A DNA stretch of 64,000 nucleotides, from positions 62,001 to 126,000 of the forward strand of contig NZ_JHYY01000025.1 of the NCBI RefSeq assembly GCF_000621205.1, given 5' to 3'. Shown here piece after piece: positions 25,248-36,420 of the stretch. The notes under the pieces were generated by a model. The model saw nothing but the letters and a program-made list of their open reading frames with translations, searched no databases and was not told where the DNA came from. Both the position numbers and the translations under genes were made by a program. The DNA comes from Halotalea alkalilenta DSM 17697. GTDB lineage: Bacteria > Pseudomonadota > Gammaproteobacteria > Pseudomonadales > Halomonadaceae. The stretch's first letter is position 1. Each line of letters begins with the position of its first letter.

Positions 25248-25961
25248 CTACTTCACATTGCGCCCACCGTCAATGGCGAGAGTACTGCCAGTGACGAAGC
25301 GAGCGTCGAGCAGATAGCGCAGGCCTTCCCAGATCACCGATGGACCGGGGATCGCCTCAAGTACCGATTTGTCCCTGAGCGAGGCGGCATAGGCCTCGTC
25401 GTCGTCGGTGTTGAGCATGATCGCCGCCGGGGCGATCGAGTTGACCTTGATGCTCGGTGCGAAACGCGCGGCGAACGAGCGGGTCAGGTTCTCCATCCCC
25501 GCCTTGGTCGAGGCGTAGGCCGAATGGTGCCGCGAACCTTTGCTGGCGGAAAAGTCGCTGATGTGGACGATGTCGCGCATCGGCTCGGTGCAGGCATCGA
25601 GCAGGTCACGAGCCTTCAGGTTGATCAGGTAGGGAGCGAGCATATGGACGCGGAACATCAGCTCGAACTCCGCGCCCATCGAGGCGTCGCTGTGATCGGC
25701 CTGCCACCTGGAGGCGTTGTGGACGATCGCACGCAGGCTCGGGGTGAGCGAGTGGAGCGTCTCGATGAACTCGAGGATACCTGCCTCGCTCGAGAAATCG
25801 GCCTGCACCGCGATCACGCCGCGGGCGCGCAGCGCCTCTACCGCGGCCCTGGGACGACGATAGGTGATGATCACCGGATGGCCATCCTCGAGCAGCCGCT
25901 CGGCGCAGTAGCGCCCGAGCCGCTGGGCGCCGCCGGTGACCAGGATCGGTGACTGGGGCAT
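25248..25961 (-). CDS. folM: Dihydromonapterin reductase FolM (SDR family)
   Basis: A 237-residue short-chain dehydrogenase. The NADPH-binding turn is LVTGGAQRLGRYCAERL at the N-terminus, IVHNAS near residue 84 is the NNAG-equivalent, and the catalytic Tyr/Lys lie in YASTKAGMENL near 153. The overall pattern (HISDFSASKGSRHHSAYAS, ILVTGGAQRLG) matches FolM, which reduces dihydromonapterin and dihydrofolate, rather than generic FabG-like SDRs. The start overlaps the fre stop by one base (ATGA-like TGATG junction), so it is in one operon with fre and ubiD. Confidence 0.85.
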   Translation of the reverse strand: MPQSPILVTGGAQRLGRYCAERLLEDGHPVIITYRRPRAAVEALRARGVIAVQADFSSEAGILEFIETLHSLTPSLRAIVHNASRWQADHSDASMGAEFELMFRVHMLAPYLINLKARDLLDACTEPMRDIVHISDFSASKGSRHHSAYASTKAGMENLTRSFAARFAPSIKVNSIAPAAIMLNTDDDEAYAASLRDKSVLEAIPGPSVIWEGLRYLLDARFVTGSTLAIDGGRNVK

Positions 25962-26725
25962 CAGCGCGGCTCTCCGTTGGCGGCCGGCGCCCTCGGTGCA
26001 TAGCTGAATACGTCGGAGAACACCCGTTCGGTGAGCGGCTCGATCGCCTCCAGCGTATCGACCACAGCGTAGACCATGCCAGGGGAGCCGGAGATGTAGA
26101 CGCTGGCGTGGCGCGTCGCGGTGATATTCTCGGCCAGCGCCCGGTCGATACGCTCGATCACCCCATCGAAATCATCCTCGCCCGGCAGCTCGAGCACCGG
26201 GTGATAGCTGAAGTAGGCGTAGTCCCGTGCCCAACGCCGGGCCAGGTCGTCGAGGTAGAGTTCAGGCCGAGTGCGCGCCGCCCACCATAGATGGATCTCG
26301 TGATCGGGATCGTGGGCGAGCGCGGCCTCGATGATCGCCTTCATCTGGGCGAAACCGGTGCCGGCGGCGATCAGCAGCAGCGGGCGACGGTCGGCGAGAT
26401 CGAACACGCACTCTCCCATCGGCAGACGCACCTCGAGACTCTCGCCGAGACGCAGGCGACGCGCCAGGGCCGCGCCGCTACGGCTGCCCTCGGCATGCAG
26501 GATATGCAGCTCGAGCAGGCCATCGCCTCGATGGGCGTTGGCGATCGAGAACGGCACCCAGGACTTCTGGCCCTCGAGCTCGATGGCGACCTCGAGATAT
26601 TGCCCAGGCGCATGGGCGACGTCGCCCTGCCCTTCGCGCAGGTCAGCGCGCAGGAACACCCGCGTGACGTTGGCGTCGAGGGTCTCGAGCGCCTCGATCC
26701 GGCAGTTCAAGGTGGTGGACGTCAT
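25961..26725 (-). CDS. fre: NAD(P)H-flavin reductase Fre-like
   Basis: A 254-residue protein of the ferredoxin-NADP reductase superfamily. It has a beta-barrel flavin domain (APGQYLEVAI, then FSIANAHRGDGLLELHI; the R-x-Y-S-type motif appears as PFSIAN) and an NAD(P) domain with LLIAAGTGFAQMKAIIEAAL near residue 110 and IYISGSPGMVYAVVDTL near 215. It supplies reduced free flavin. Placement right after ubiD matches the ubiD-fre pair of enterics; UbiD needs prenylated FMN, made from reduced FMN, so co-expression makes sense. ATG 26725 has GAGAG upstream. Confidence 0.87.
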   Translation of the reverse strand: MTSTTLNCRIEALETLDANVTRVFLRADLREGQGDVAHAPGQYLEVAIELEGQKSWVPFSIANAHRGDGLLELHILHAEGSRSGAALARRLRLGESLEVRLPMGECVFDLADRRPLLLIAAGTGFAQMKAIIEAALAHDPDHEIHLWWAARTRPELYLDDLARRWARDYAYFSYHPVLELPGEDDFDGVIERIDRALAENITATRHASVYISGSPGMVYAVVDTLEAIEPLTERVFSDVFSYAPRAPAANGEPR

Positions 26726-26777
26726 CGTGCTCTCTCTCGCTTGGTATCTTGGAGCGCCGCCCGGCACGGCGCGCTCC

Positions 26778-28250
26778 TCACTGTTCGAATATAGCCAGTT
26801 CGGCCCAACGCTCCGAGACCCGCCGCTTGACCGCCTCGTCCATCGCGATCGGCACGCCCCATTCGCGGTCGGTCTCGCCCGGCCACTTGGAGGTCGCGTC
26901 GAGCCCCATCTTCGAACCGAGGCCGCTGACCGGCGAGGCGAAGTCCAGGTAGTCGATCGGGGTGTTCTCGATCATCACGGTATCGCGGGCTGGATCCATC
27001 CGCGTGGTGATCGCCCAGATCACGTCCTTCCAGTCGCGGGTGTCGACGTCTTCATCGACCACGATCACGAACTTGGTGTACATGAACTGGCGCAGGAAGC
27101 TCCACACTCCCATCATCACCCGCTTGGCATGGCCTGGATACTGCTTGCGCATCGACACCACCGCCATCCGATAGGAGCAACCCTCGGGCGGCAGGTAGAA
27201 GTCGATGATCTCGGGAAACTGCTTGCGCAGGATCGGCACGAACACCTCATTGAGCGCGACGCCGAGCACCGCCGGCTCGTCCGGTGGACGCCCGGTGTAG
27301 GTCGAATGGTAGATCGGGTCGCGACGATGGGTGATCCGGGTGACGGTGAACACCGGGAAGGTATCGACTTCGTTGTAGTAACCGGTGTGATCGCCGAACG
27401 GCCCTTCGGGCGCGGTGTCGTCGGGGTAGATGAACCCCTCGAGGACGATTTCCGCCGAGGCCGGCACTTCGAGCTCGGCATGCCCGCAGCTCGTGAGCTC
27501 GGTCTTGCTGCCGCGCAAGAGCCCGGCGAACGCGTATTCGGACAGGCTGTCGGGCACCGGCGTCACCGCGCCGAGGATCGTCGCCGGGTCGGCGCCGAGC
27601 GCCACCGCCACCGGGAAGGGCTCGCCGGGATGGGCCTTTCGCCATTCGAGGAAATCGAGCGCACCGCCGCGGTGGGAAAGCCAGCGCATGATCAGCCGGT
27701 TCTTGCCGATCTTCTGCTGGCGGTAGATACCGAGGTTCTGGCGTTTCTTGTTCGGCCCCTTGGTCACCACCAGCGGCCAGGTCACCAGCGGCCCCGCGTC
27801 TCCCGGCCAGCAGTGCTGGATCGGCAGCCGGTCGAGATCCACCTCGTCGCCTTCGAGCACCACCTCCTGGCAGGCCGCCTTGCGCACGCGCTTGGGGCCC
27901 ATGCTCAGCACTTTCTTGAACAGCGGCGCCTTCTCCCAAGCATCGCGCAATCCTTTGGGCGGCTCCGGCTCCTTCAGATAGGCGAGCAGCTCGCCGATCT
28001 CGCGCAGCTTGCTCACCTCCTCCTGCCCCATGCCCAGGGCGACGCGCCTGGGTGTGCCGAACAGGTTGGCGAGCACCGGCATATCGTGTCCGCGCACGTT
28101 CTCGAACAGCAGCGCAGGACCTTCGGCGCGCAATACGCGATCGCAGATTTCGGTGATCTCCAGATAGGGATCGACTTCCGCGGAGATGCGTTTGAGCTCG
28201 CCCATCGTTTCGAGGCGCTCGATGAATTCGCGCAGATCGCGATACTGCAT
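26778..28250 (-). CDS. ubiD: 3-octaprenyl-4-hydroxybenzoate decarboxylase UbiD
   Basis: A 490-residue prenyl-FMN-dependent decarboxylase for ubiquinone synthesis. Hallmarks are [20 protein letters not shown] near 50, [16 protein letters not shown] near 285, and [12 protein letters not shown] in the C-terminal part. Length matches E. coli UbiD (497). ATG at 28250 has GGAAGG 4 nt upstream and gives the standard [11 protein letters not shown] start; the longer frame would begin inside the rho terminator. No ubiX is seen nearby. Confidence 0.96.
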   Translation of the reverse strand: MQYRDLREFIERLETMGELKRISAEVDPYLEITEICDRVLRAEGPALLFENVRGHDMPVLANLFGTPRRVALGMGQEEVSKLREIGELLAYLKEPEPPKGLRDAWEKAPLFKKVLSMGPKRVRKAACQEVVLEGDEVDLDRLPIQHCWPGDAGPLVTWPLVVTKGPNKKRQNLGIYRQQKIGKNRLIMRWLSHRGGALDFLEWRKAHPGEPFPVAVALGADPATILGAVTPVPDSLSEYAFAGLLRGSKTELTSCGHAELEVPASAEIVLEGFIYPDDTAPEGPFGDHTGYYNEVDTFPVFTVTRITHRRDPIYHSTYTGRPPDEPAVLGVALNEVFVPILRKQFPEIIDFYLPPEGCSYRMAVVSMRKQYPGHAKRVMMGVWSFLRQFMYTKFVIVVDEDVDTRDWKDVIWAITTRMDPARDTVMIENTPIDYLDFASPVSGLGSKMGLDATSKWPGETDREWGVPIAMDEAVKRRVSERWAELAIFEQ

Positions 28251-28280
28251 GTGACCTTCCTTGATGAGGGCGACGAGAAA

Positions 28281-28314
28281 GAAAAAGGGGCGGAGAATCA
28301 TATCATCCGCCCCT
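28281..28314 (-). terminator. Intrinsic terminator of rho
   Basis: AGGGGCGGA and TCCGCCCCT (9 bp) with an 11-nt loop, followed leftward by TTTTTCTTTC, 41 bp past the rho stop. A clear rho-independent terminator, separating rho from ubiD, which must then have its own promoter or depend on readthrough. Confidence 0.85.
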
Positions 28315-28355
28315 CTCGCTCGCTCGTTCGACACCGCCGCCGAGGCGAGGCTCGT

Positions 28356-29615
<1,260 letters not shown>

Positions 29616-30193
29616 CGGCTTCGTTCAGAAATGGCTGAGCAGGTCAGCATGGGAGATAGGAAAATGGTGGTGTCGACGTGCCATCGGAGCAATCCAGGCC
29701 ATGAAGCTGGCGAACGGCGAACGCTCAATCGGCCTGCAACGCCCATCGGCCGGGCGCGTAATGGTCAGGCGCCATCGGAGAAGGACAAGGGCACGAGTCG
29801 GTGGAGCATCTAGCGATCGCGACAGGTACAGCCCACCTTCGTCGCTACGACACCACCGCAGAGCGGCATGACGGGAAAGAGCGTCTCTCGCACTCACGCA
29901 GCCGGTCTGTCGGATAGTGGGGCCAGGTACTTTTCACGTGATCGATTGCTGCGTCATGATGATCGTCATGAACACCGAATGCACTCCTCGGTAGGAGGTG
30001 CGACTCAGCCGAGGCCTGCGCGGCGAACGAGATCTGACGGGAGTACTCGAAACACGTTGGAATAGAAAAGTCTGGAAGGTTCTTGGAACCGCAGGGTAAC
30101 CAGAAGAGGTATCGAAGCTGGCGGACCTCGTGATGTTAAGCAAGCACCGGCGACAACGCAAGCATGCATGATGAAAATTTCGCTCAGGCTCGA
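29616..30193. other. Long rho leader / promoter region
   Basis: No gene is recognised in this 578-bp gap between tilS and rho. The part at 29880-30190 is more AT-rich than the surroundings. On the leftward strand the stretch before rho is rich in C and T, as would suit Rho's known self-attenuation in its leader. A 19-codon frame (29684-29625) ends 9 nt before the rho ATG but has no Shine-Dalgarno. Several short frames on both strands look spurious. Confidence 0.5.
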
Positions 30194-31501
30194 TCATCGC
30201 CGATTTGCACCTCGATGTTCGTCCTCCACTAACGCCCCGCCCTCCAGCCGCCAACCATCCGCCACCCAGGCCTGCCGCTCGCCCAACACCGCGACCAATG
30301 CCTCCGAGCCGCTCCGGCGCACCAGCACCAGGCTGTCGCGCTCCCAGGGCGGCACGCCGCTGTCCTGGCACAGTGTCTTGAGCCGCCGGTTCATCCCACC
30401 GATCCTCAGCCGCTCCCCTGCGCAACGCTTGCCGCCTTCGAGCGCGACGCGCTGCCCATCCTTGGGTACCGGCCGCCACTGCTCCAGGCGGGCGGCAACC
30501 CAGGCAGGCCAATCAAGCTCGAGCGCATCGCTGCCGAGATGGAGCGCGCCTCGCCAACGACGCGCCACCCCACCGGGCCAGCGCACCTCGACCGAGCGGT
30601 CTCCGGCCGCGCCGAGCTGGGCGAGCAGCTCCAGCAGCCGCGCCCGCGGCGGAGACGGCACGTCGATCCGGCCGAGCGCATGGCGGATCAACAACGCCGC
30701 TCGTGCCTCGCCCAGGGCGAGCAGCGAGGCGCAGTCGAGCCGGCTGGGGTCTGCGCCAAGGCGGGCCAGGTCCTCGGCGGCGAAGGCTTCGAGCAGCCGG
30801 GCGCTATCGCCCAGCCGCTCAGCGGCTTCGGCGAGCCGGGCGGCGGCGCCGGGCCATCCCGCCTCGAGCGCGGGAATCACCGTGTGGCGCAGGCGGTTAC
30901 GGGCGTAGCGCAGCTCGAGATTGGTCGTATCCTCGATCCAGCGCCAGCCGCGATCGCGCGCGAGCCGCTCGAGTCGATCTCGGCCGATACCCAGCAAGGG
31001 GCGCTCGAGCCGCCCACGGCCGAGCCTGCGCGCGGCGGGTATGCCGCCCAGCCCGCTGACCCCAGCGCCCCGCAGCGCGCGCAGCAGGAAGGTTTCAGCC
31101 TGATCGTTGCGATGATGGGCGAGCCAGAGTCGATCGCCTTCGTTCAGCACGGTGCAGAAACAGCGATAGCGCGCCTCCCGCGCCGCCGCCTCAGGACCCA
31201 TGCGGTGATCCAGGCAGTCGACGGTACGGACTTCGAGCGGGACTTCGAGAGCAGCGCAGAGTTCACGGCAGAAATGCTCGAAGCGCTGAGCATCGTCCTG
31301 GAGCTGGTGATTGACGTGGATGACGTGGAGGGAAGGAACCGGCTCGCCGGCCAGACGGCGGCGAGCATGGGCTTCGATGGCGAGATGGAGCAGGCAGACG
31401 CTGTCGAGTCCGCCGGAGAGCGCGAGCCAGAGCTTCGCGCTTCCGGCGGCGGCGGCCATTGCCGCGTCGAGCGTCAGACGCTCGCCATCCGCCCCGTCCA
31501 T
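30194..31501 (-). CDS. tilS: tRNA(Ile)-lysidine synthetase TilS
   Basis: A 435-residue PP-loop ATPase that puts lysine on C34 of the CAU-anticodon isoleucine tRNA. The signature SGGLDS is at residues 29-34, followed by VIHVNHQL near 78 and LWLAHHRNDQAETFLLRALRGAG near 130. C-terminal TilS domains end in GVPPWERDSLVLV. It starts 7 bp after accA, the standard accA-tilS pair. Start MDGADGERLTLDAA is accepted for lack of a better one. Confidence 0.95.
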   Translation of the reverse strand: MDGADGERLTLDAAMAAAAGSAKLWLALSGGLDSVCLLHLAIEAHARRRLAGEPVPSLHVIHVNHQLQDDAQRFEHFCRELCAALEVPLEVRTVDCLDHRMGPEAAAREARYRCFCTVLNEGDRLWLAHHRNDQAETFLLRALRGAGVSGLGGIPAARRLGRGRLERPLLGIGRDRLERLARDRGWRWIEDTTNLELRYARNRLRHTVIPALEAGWPGAAARLAEAAERLGDSARLLEAFAAEDLARLGADPSRLDCASLLALGEARAALLIRHALGRIDVPSPPRARLLELLAQLGAAGDRSVEVRWPGGVARRWRGALHLGSDALELDWPAWVAARLEQWRPVPKDGQRVALEGGKRCAGERLRIGGMNRRLKTLCQDSGVPPWERDSLVLVRRSGSEALVAVLGERQAWVADGWRLEGGALVEDEHRGANRR

Positions 31502-31508
31502 GGCACGA

Positions 31509-32462
31509 TCAGCCCGGCGCGCCGTAGCTCATCAACCGCTGGTAGCGGCGCTCGAGCAGGGCATCGAGATCGAGCGCATCGAGTCGCTCCAGCCCCTCGA
31601 GCAGCGCCTGCTTGACCCTGGAGCAGGTCTCGCGGGGATGGCGGTGAGCGCCGCCGAGGGGCTCGTCGATCAGGCTGTCGACGAAGCCGAGTTCCTTGAG
31701 CTGGCTGGCGGTGATCCCCATCGCCTGGGCGGCGTCGGAAGCCTTGTCGGCGCTTTTCCACAGAATCGAGGCGCAGCCCTCTGGCGAGATCACCGAATAG
31801 GTCGAATACTGCAGCATCATCAATTCGTCGCAGACACCGATCGCCAGCGCCCCGCCGGAGCCGCCTTCGCCGATCACGGTGGCGATGATCGGGGTCTTGA
31901 GCCTCGACATCACCGCCAGATTGTAGGCGATCGCCTCGCTCTGGCCGCGCTCCTCGGCGTCGATCCCCGGATAGGCACCCGGCGTGTCGATGAAGGTCAG
32001 CACCGGCATCTTGAAGCGCTCGGCCATCTCCATCAGCCGCACCGCCTTTCGATAGCCCTCGGGGCGCGGCATACCGAAGTTGCGCCGCACCTTCTCCTTC
32101 ACCGTGCGCCCTTTCTGGTGGCCGATCACCATCACCGGCCGATCATCGAGGCGTGCTACCCCGCCCACCAGCGCCGCATCGTCGGCGAAGGCGCGATCAC
32201 CATGGAGTTCGTCGAACTCGGTGAAGACCTCCCCGAGGTAGTCGAGGGTATAGGGCCGCTGGGGGTGCCGGGAAAGCTGGGAAACCTGCCAAGGAGTGAG
32301 GTCGCGGAAGATCTGCTCGGTGAGCCTGCGACTCTTGTCCTCGAGCTTGCCGATTTCGTCGCTGAGATTGATCTTGCTGTCGTTGCCGACCAGCCGCAGC
32401 TCTTCGATCTTGGCTTGAAGCTCGGCGATGGGCTGTTCGAAGTCCAGGTAGTTCGGGTTCAT
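31509..32462 (-). CDS. accA: Acetyl-CoA carboxylase carboxyltransferase subunit alpha
   Basis: A 317-residue subunit (E. coli 319) that, with AccD, transfers the carboxyl group from biotin to acetyl-CoA to give malonyl-CoA. Canonical N-terminus [20 protein letters not shown]; also [40 protein letters not shown] and [16 protein letters not shown] at 32462 gives the standard start; the longer frame adds a non-conserved 20-residue extension. A promoter lies upstream in the dnaE-accA gap. Usual dnaE-accA-tilS order. Confidence 0.97.
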   Translation of the reverse strand: MNPNYLDFEQPIAELQAKIEELRLVGNDSKINLSDEIGKLEDKSRRLTEQIFRDLTPWQVSQLSRHPQRPYTLDYLGEVFTEFDELHGDRAFADDAALVGGVARLDDRPVMVIGHQKGRTVKEKVRRNFGMPRPEGYRKAVRLMEMAERFKMPVLTFIDTPGAYPGIDAEERGQSEAIAYNLAVMSRLKTPIIATVIGEGGSGGALAIGVCDELMMLQYSTYSVISPEGCASILWKSADKASDAAQAMGITASQLKELGFVDSLIDEPLGGAHRHPRETCSRVKQALLEGLERLDALDLDALLERRYQRLMSYGAPG

Positions 32463-32808
32463 ATGGCGTGTCTGAAAGGCTCTGTCGAAGAACTGGCAGC
32501 AGGTGAAGGGCGCTCGCGGCAACGCGATGCAACACTACCCCGAGATGAACAACCGGAGTAGCGGACCTTCGCAGGTACGCGGTCGCCGGAACGGGCACTG
32601 GGCGGAGTACCGAGTGAGACACCGGCCCTCTGCAAGCAGCCTGCTTCGCGGTACAACATCCAGGTCGCGGCCCGCCTTGCCCCACCCGCGCTCGCGCCAC
32701 CAGCACCGTGAAACGCATCGAACGCGAGGGACGCTCCACCGCAAGGTCGGCGCAAAAGTGCGTCATTATCCCATTGTGGCGACAACTCGCAAGGCCGCGT
32801 CGCGGTGA
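32463..32808. other. dnaE-accA intergenic region
   Basis: A 346-bp stretch without a recognisable gene, containing the accA promoter near its dnaE end and therefore a long (about 290-nt) untranslated accA leader if that promoter is used. I see no strong terminator after dnaE. Confidence 0.45.
32765..32792 (-). promoter_or_regulatory. Candidate promoter of accA
   Basis: Leftward -35 TTGCGA (32792-32787) and -10 GATAAT (32770-32765) with a 16-bp spacer, just after the dnaE stop. The -10 matches five of six consensus bases. It is about 300 bp upstream of accA. Confidence 0.5.
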
Positions 32809-35800
32809 TCAGCGATAGCACAGCCGCACACCCTGCTGGCCACGCACCTCGGCGAGGCTGATCAGCAGCTCGTCGCAAGGAGCGACGCGCCAGCGCTCGT
32901 CGAGCTCGAAGGCGCCGCTGGCGGCGGCATTACGATAGCGTAGACGAACCGGCAGGCCTTGCTCGTCGAGATGCGCGCTCAGCCCTTCGCGCAGGGCGCG
33001 GGCGAACTGTGCATCGATACGCTGACCATCGACCGCCACCTCGACGGCCTCACCGAACCGCTTGCGCGCATCGACCATCGGCGTGATCTCCTTGACCCGC
33101 ATACGCAGGCCACCGGAATAGTCGTCGCTCGATACGTCGCCCTCGCAGATCAGCACTTGGGCGTCGTTGAGCTGGCCGCGCACCTGGTCGAACAGCTCAC
33201 CGAACAGCGATGCCTCGATGCGCCCGGTGCGGTCGTCGAGGGTGATGAAGGCGATGGTCTCGCCGCGCTTCGATTTCATCGTCCGCATCCCGACCACCAG
33301 CCCGGCGATCCGCTGGGGCTGGCGCGAAGGCTTGAGTTCATTGATCCGGGTCGAGACGAAGCGCTTGAGCTCGCTTTCGTACTCGTCGATCGGGTGGCCG
33401 GTGAGATAGAGCCCGAGAGTATCCTTCTCGCCGCCGAGCCGCTCGCGGTCGGTCCATTGGCGCACTTCGGCGTAGGCGGCGAAATTGTCCTGCCCGCCGC
33501 CGTCGCTCGAGAACGCCTCGCCGAACATATCGTCGATGCCGATGCTCTGGTTGGCGTGGCTCTGGGAGGCGGCCTTCATCGCATCCTCCAGCGCCGCCAT
33601 CATCACCGAGCGCGAAGGGCCGAGGCGATCGACCGCGCCGGAGCGGATCAGCGCCTCGAGGGTGCGTTTGTTGAGCCGCTTGGCATCGATGCGCTGGCAG
33701 AAGTCGAACAGGTCGACGAATGGACCGCCGCTTTCGCGCGCCGCGACGATCGCCTCGATCGGACCCTCACCGACCCCGCGGATCGCACCTAGGCCGTAGA
33801 CCACTTCGCCCGCCTCGTTGACGCTGAACTTGTAGGCACCGAGGTTGACGTCCGGCGGGGTGACGGTGAGGCCGATCCGTCGGCACTCCTCGATCAGCGG
33901 CACCACCTTGTCGATGTTGTCCATCTCGGTCGAGATCACCGCCGCCATGAACGGCGCGGGATAGTGGGCCTTGAGCCAAGCGGTCTGGTAGGAGACCAAC
34001 CCATAGGCCGCCGAGTGCGACTTGTTGAAGCCGTAGCCGGCGAACTTCTCCACCAGGTCGAACAGGTTGCCGGCAAGATCGCCGTCGATGTCGTTGGCGG
34101 CGCAGCCGTCGAGGAAGCCCTGGCGCTGCTTGGCCATCTCCTCGGGCTTCTTCTTGCCCATCGCGCGACGCAGCATGTCCGCCTGCCCGAGGGTATAGCC
34201 GGCCAGTACCTGCGCGATCTGCATCACCTGTTCCTGGTAGAGGATGATGCCGTAGGTGGGCTCGAGCACCGGCTTGAGCCATTCGTGCTGGTAGTCGGGG
34301 TGCGGGTAGGCGAGTTCCGCGCGGCCATGCTTGCGGTTGATGAAGTCGTCGACCATCCCCGACTGCAAGGGTCCGGGGCGGAACAGCGCGACCAGTGCGA
34401 TCATGTCCTCGAGCGAATCGGGCTGCAGCCGTTTGATCAGCTCCTTCATCCCGCGCGATTCGAGCTGGAACACCGCGGTGGTCTCGGCGCGCTTGAGCAG
34501 GTCGTAGGTCGGCTTGTCATCGAGCGGGATGGTCGAGATGTCGAGCGGGCCCTTGCCCTGGCGGGCGCGCACCACATCGACCATCTCCAGCGCCCAGTCG
34601 ATGATCGTAAGCGTCCTCAGGCCGAGGAAGTCGAACTTGACCAGCCCTGCCTCCTCGACATCGTTCTTGTCGAACTGCACCACCAGACCATTGCCCTCCT
34701 CGTCGCAAAGCAGCGGCGAGAAGTCGGTCAGCTTGGTCGGCGCGATCACCACGCCCCCGGCGTGCTTGCCGGTGCCACGGGTGATCCCCTCGAGCTTGAC
34801 CGCCATTTCCCAGATTTCACCGGCCTCGTCGTCGTTCTCGACGAACTCCTTCAGCGCCGGCTCCTGCTCGATCGCCTTGGCCAGGGTCATGCCGACTTCG
34901 AAGGGAATCAGCTTGGAGAGCTTGTCGCCGAGCGAATAAGGCTTGCCCTGGGCGCGAGCGACGTCACGCACCACCGCCTTGGCCGCCATGGTGCCGAAGG
35001 TGACGATCTGCGAAACCGCGTCGCGTCCGTAGCGGTCGGCGACGTAGTCGATCACGCTGTCGCGCTTCTCCATGCAGAAGTCGACGTCGAAGTCGGGCAT
35101 CGAGACGCGTTCAGGGTTGAGGAAGCGTTCGAACAGCAGATCGTACTCGAGCGGGTCGAGATCGGTGATTTCGAGCGAATAGGCGACCAGCGATCCCGCA
35201 CCGGAGCCGCGCCCCGGCCCCACCGGTACGTCGTTGCGCTTGGCCCACTGGATGAAGTCCATGACGATCAGGAAGTAGCCGGGGAAGCCCATCTGATTGA
35301 TGATCTTCAGCTCGAAATCGAGCCGCTCCCGATAGGCCGGCTCCTCCTCCGCACGCGAGCGCCCCTGGTAGATCGCCGATGGGGCGTCGAACAGCTGGTA
35401 CAGCCTGCGATCGAGCCCCTCGTGGGAGACCTTGCTGAAGAACGCCTCGAGCGTCATGCCCTCGGGCACCGGGAACTCCGGCAGGAAGTACTCGCCCATT
35501 CGCACGTCGACGCTGCAGCGCGCGGCGATCATCACGCTGTTCTCCAGCGCCTCGGGGATATCGGCGAAAAGCTCGGCCATCTCCTCGGGCGACTTGAGGT
35601 ACTGCTCCTCGGTGTAGCGCCGCTCGCGGCGAGGATCTTCGAGCGCCTTGCCTTCGCCGATCGAGACCCGGGTCTCGTGGGCCCAGAACTCCTCGCGCTT
35701 GATGAAGCGCACGTCGTTGGTCGCGACCACCGGGGTACCGGTCTCGAGCGCCAGCTCGACCGACAGATGGAGGCACTCCTCGTCGTACTGCCGCCCGGTA

Positions 35801-36312
35801 CGCTGGAGCTCTAGATAGAAGCGATCGGGAAAGAAGCGCTGCCATTCGGTGAGCAGGGTACGCGCGGTCTGCGCATGGTCGGCGAGCAGGAAGCGGCCGA
35901 TCTCACCCTCCCGTGCCCCTGAGAGCGCGATCAGCCCGTCCGACGCCTCAAAGATCCACTCCTTGTGCAGGATCGCCCTGCCCTTCACCTGCCCTTCGCG
36001 CCAACCGCGCGAGATCAGCTCGATCAGGTGGCGATAGCCGTCGCCATTCATCGCCAGCAGGGTCAGGCGATAGGGGTGTTCTTCGTCCTGTGCGTTGTGC
36101 ATCCATAGATCGGCGCCGATGATCGGCTTGAGCCCGGCCCCCTGGGCTGCCTTGTAGAACTTGACCAGGCCGAAGAGGTTGCTCTCGTCGGTCACCGCCA
36201 GCGCCGGCACTCCCATCGCCTGGGTCGCCGCGGTCAGCGCCTTGAGCCTGACCAGGCCGTCGACCAGGGAGTATTCGCTGTGCACGCGTAGATGTACGAA
36301 AGGCGTCGTCAT
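32809..36312 (-). CDS. dnaE: DNA polymerase III subunit alpha
   Basis: A 1167-residue replicative polymerase (E. coli 1160). The PHP domain starts FVHLRVHSEYSLVDG; the polymerase active site has GPGRGSGAGSLVAYSLEITD near 365 and PDFDVDFCMEKRD near 403 with the metal-binding Asp pair. KSHSAAYGLVSYQTAWLKAH follows in the fingers/tandem HhH part, and an OB-fold region around RIAGLVVGMRTMKSKRGETI near 1000. ATG at 36312 gives the canonical MTTPFVHLRVHSEYS; upstream frame extension is not conserved. It lies 108 bp after rnhB. Confidence 0.98.
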   Translation of the reverse strand: MTTPFVHLRVHSEYSLVDGLVRLKALTAATQAMGVPALAVTDESNLFGLVKFYKAAQGAGLKPIIGADLWMHNAQDEEHPYRLTLLAMNGDGYRHLIELISRGWREGQVKGRAILHKEWIFEASDGLIALSGAREGEIGRFLLADHAQTARTLLTEWQRFFPDRFYLELQRTGRQYDEECLHLSVELALETGTPVVATNDVRFIKREEFWAHETRVSIGEGKALEDPRRERRYTEEQYLKSPEEMAELFADIPEALENSVMIAARCSVDVRMGEYFLPEFPVPEGMTLEAFFSKVSHEGLDRRLYQLFDAPSAIYQGRSRAEEEPAYRERLDFELKIINQMGFPGYFLIVMDFIQWAKRNDVPVGPGRGSGAGSLVAYSLEITDLDPLEYDLLFERFLNPERVSMPDFDVDFCMEKRDSVIDYVADRYGRDAVSQIVTFGTMAAKAVVRDVARAQGKPYSLGDKLSKLIPFEVGMTLAKAIEQEPALKEFVENDDEAGEIWEMAVKLEGITRGTGKHAGGVVIAPTKLTDFSPLLCDEEGNGLVVQFDKNDVEEAGLVKFDFLGLRTLTIIDWALEMVDVVRARQGKGPLDISTIPLDDKPTYDLLKRAETTAVFQLESRGMKELIKRLQPDSLEDMIALVALFRPGPLQSGMVDDFINRKHGRAELAYPHPDYQHEWLKPVLEPTYGIILYQEQVMQIAQVLAGYTLGQADMLRRAMGKKKPEEMAKQRQGFLDGCAANDIDGDLAGNLFDLVEKFAGYGFNKSHSAAYGLVSYQTAWLKAHYPAPFMAAVISTEMDNIDKVVPLIEECRRIGLTVTPPDVNLGAYKFSVNEAGEVVYGLGAIRGVGEGPIEAIVAARESGGPFVDLFDFCQRIDAKRLNKRTLEALIRSGAVDRLGPSRSVMMAALEDAMKAASQSHANQSIGIDDMFGEAFSSDGGGQDNFAAYAEVRQWTDRERLGGEKDTLGLYLTGHPIDEYESELKRFVSTRINELKPSRQPQRIAGLVVGMRTMKSKRGETIAFITLDDRTGRIEASLFGELFDQVRGQLNDAQVLICEGDVSSDDYSGGLRMRVKEITPMVDARKRFGEAVEVAVDGQRIDAQFARALREGLSAHLDEQGLPVRLRYRNAAASGAFELDERWRVAPCDELLISLAEVRGQQGVRLCYR

Positions 36313-36420
36313 GGCTCGCTCGACTTTGGCATGGAGGTGGCTCGAAGATCGACCATGATAAAGCATCGACCGGCCCGATTCAGTGCCACCGGCGCACGGT
36401 GCCAAGGTGGCGGACAGGAT

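Noticed and set aside
29625-29684. 19-codon uORF just before rho as a rhoL leader peptide
   Set aside because: It ends 9 nt before rho but has no Shine-Dalgarno and no similarity that I can see to the E. coli Rho leader peptide.
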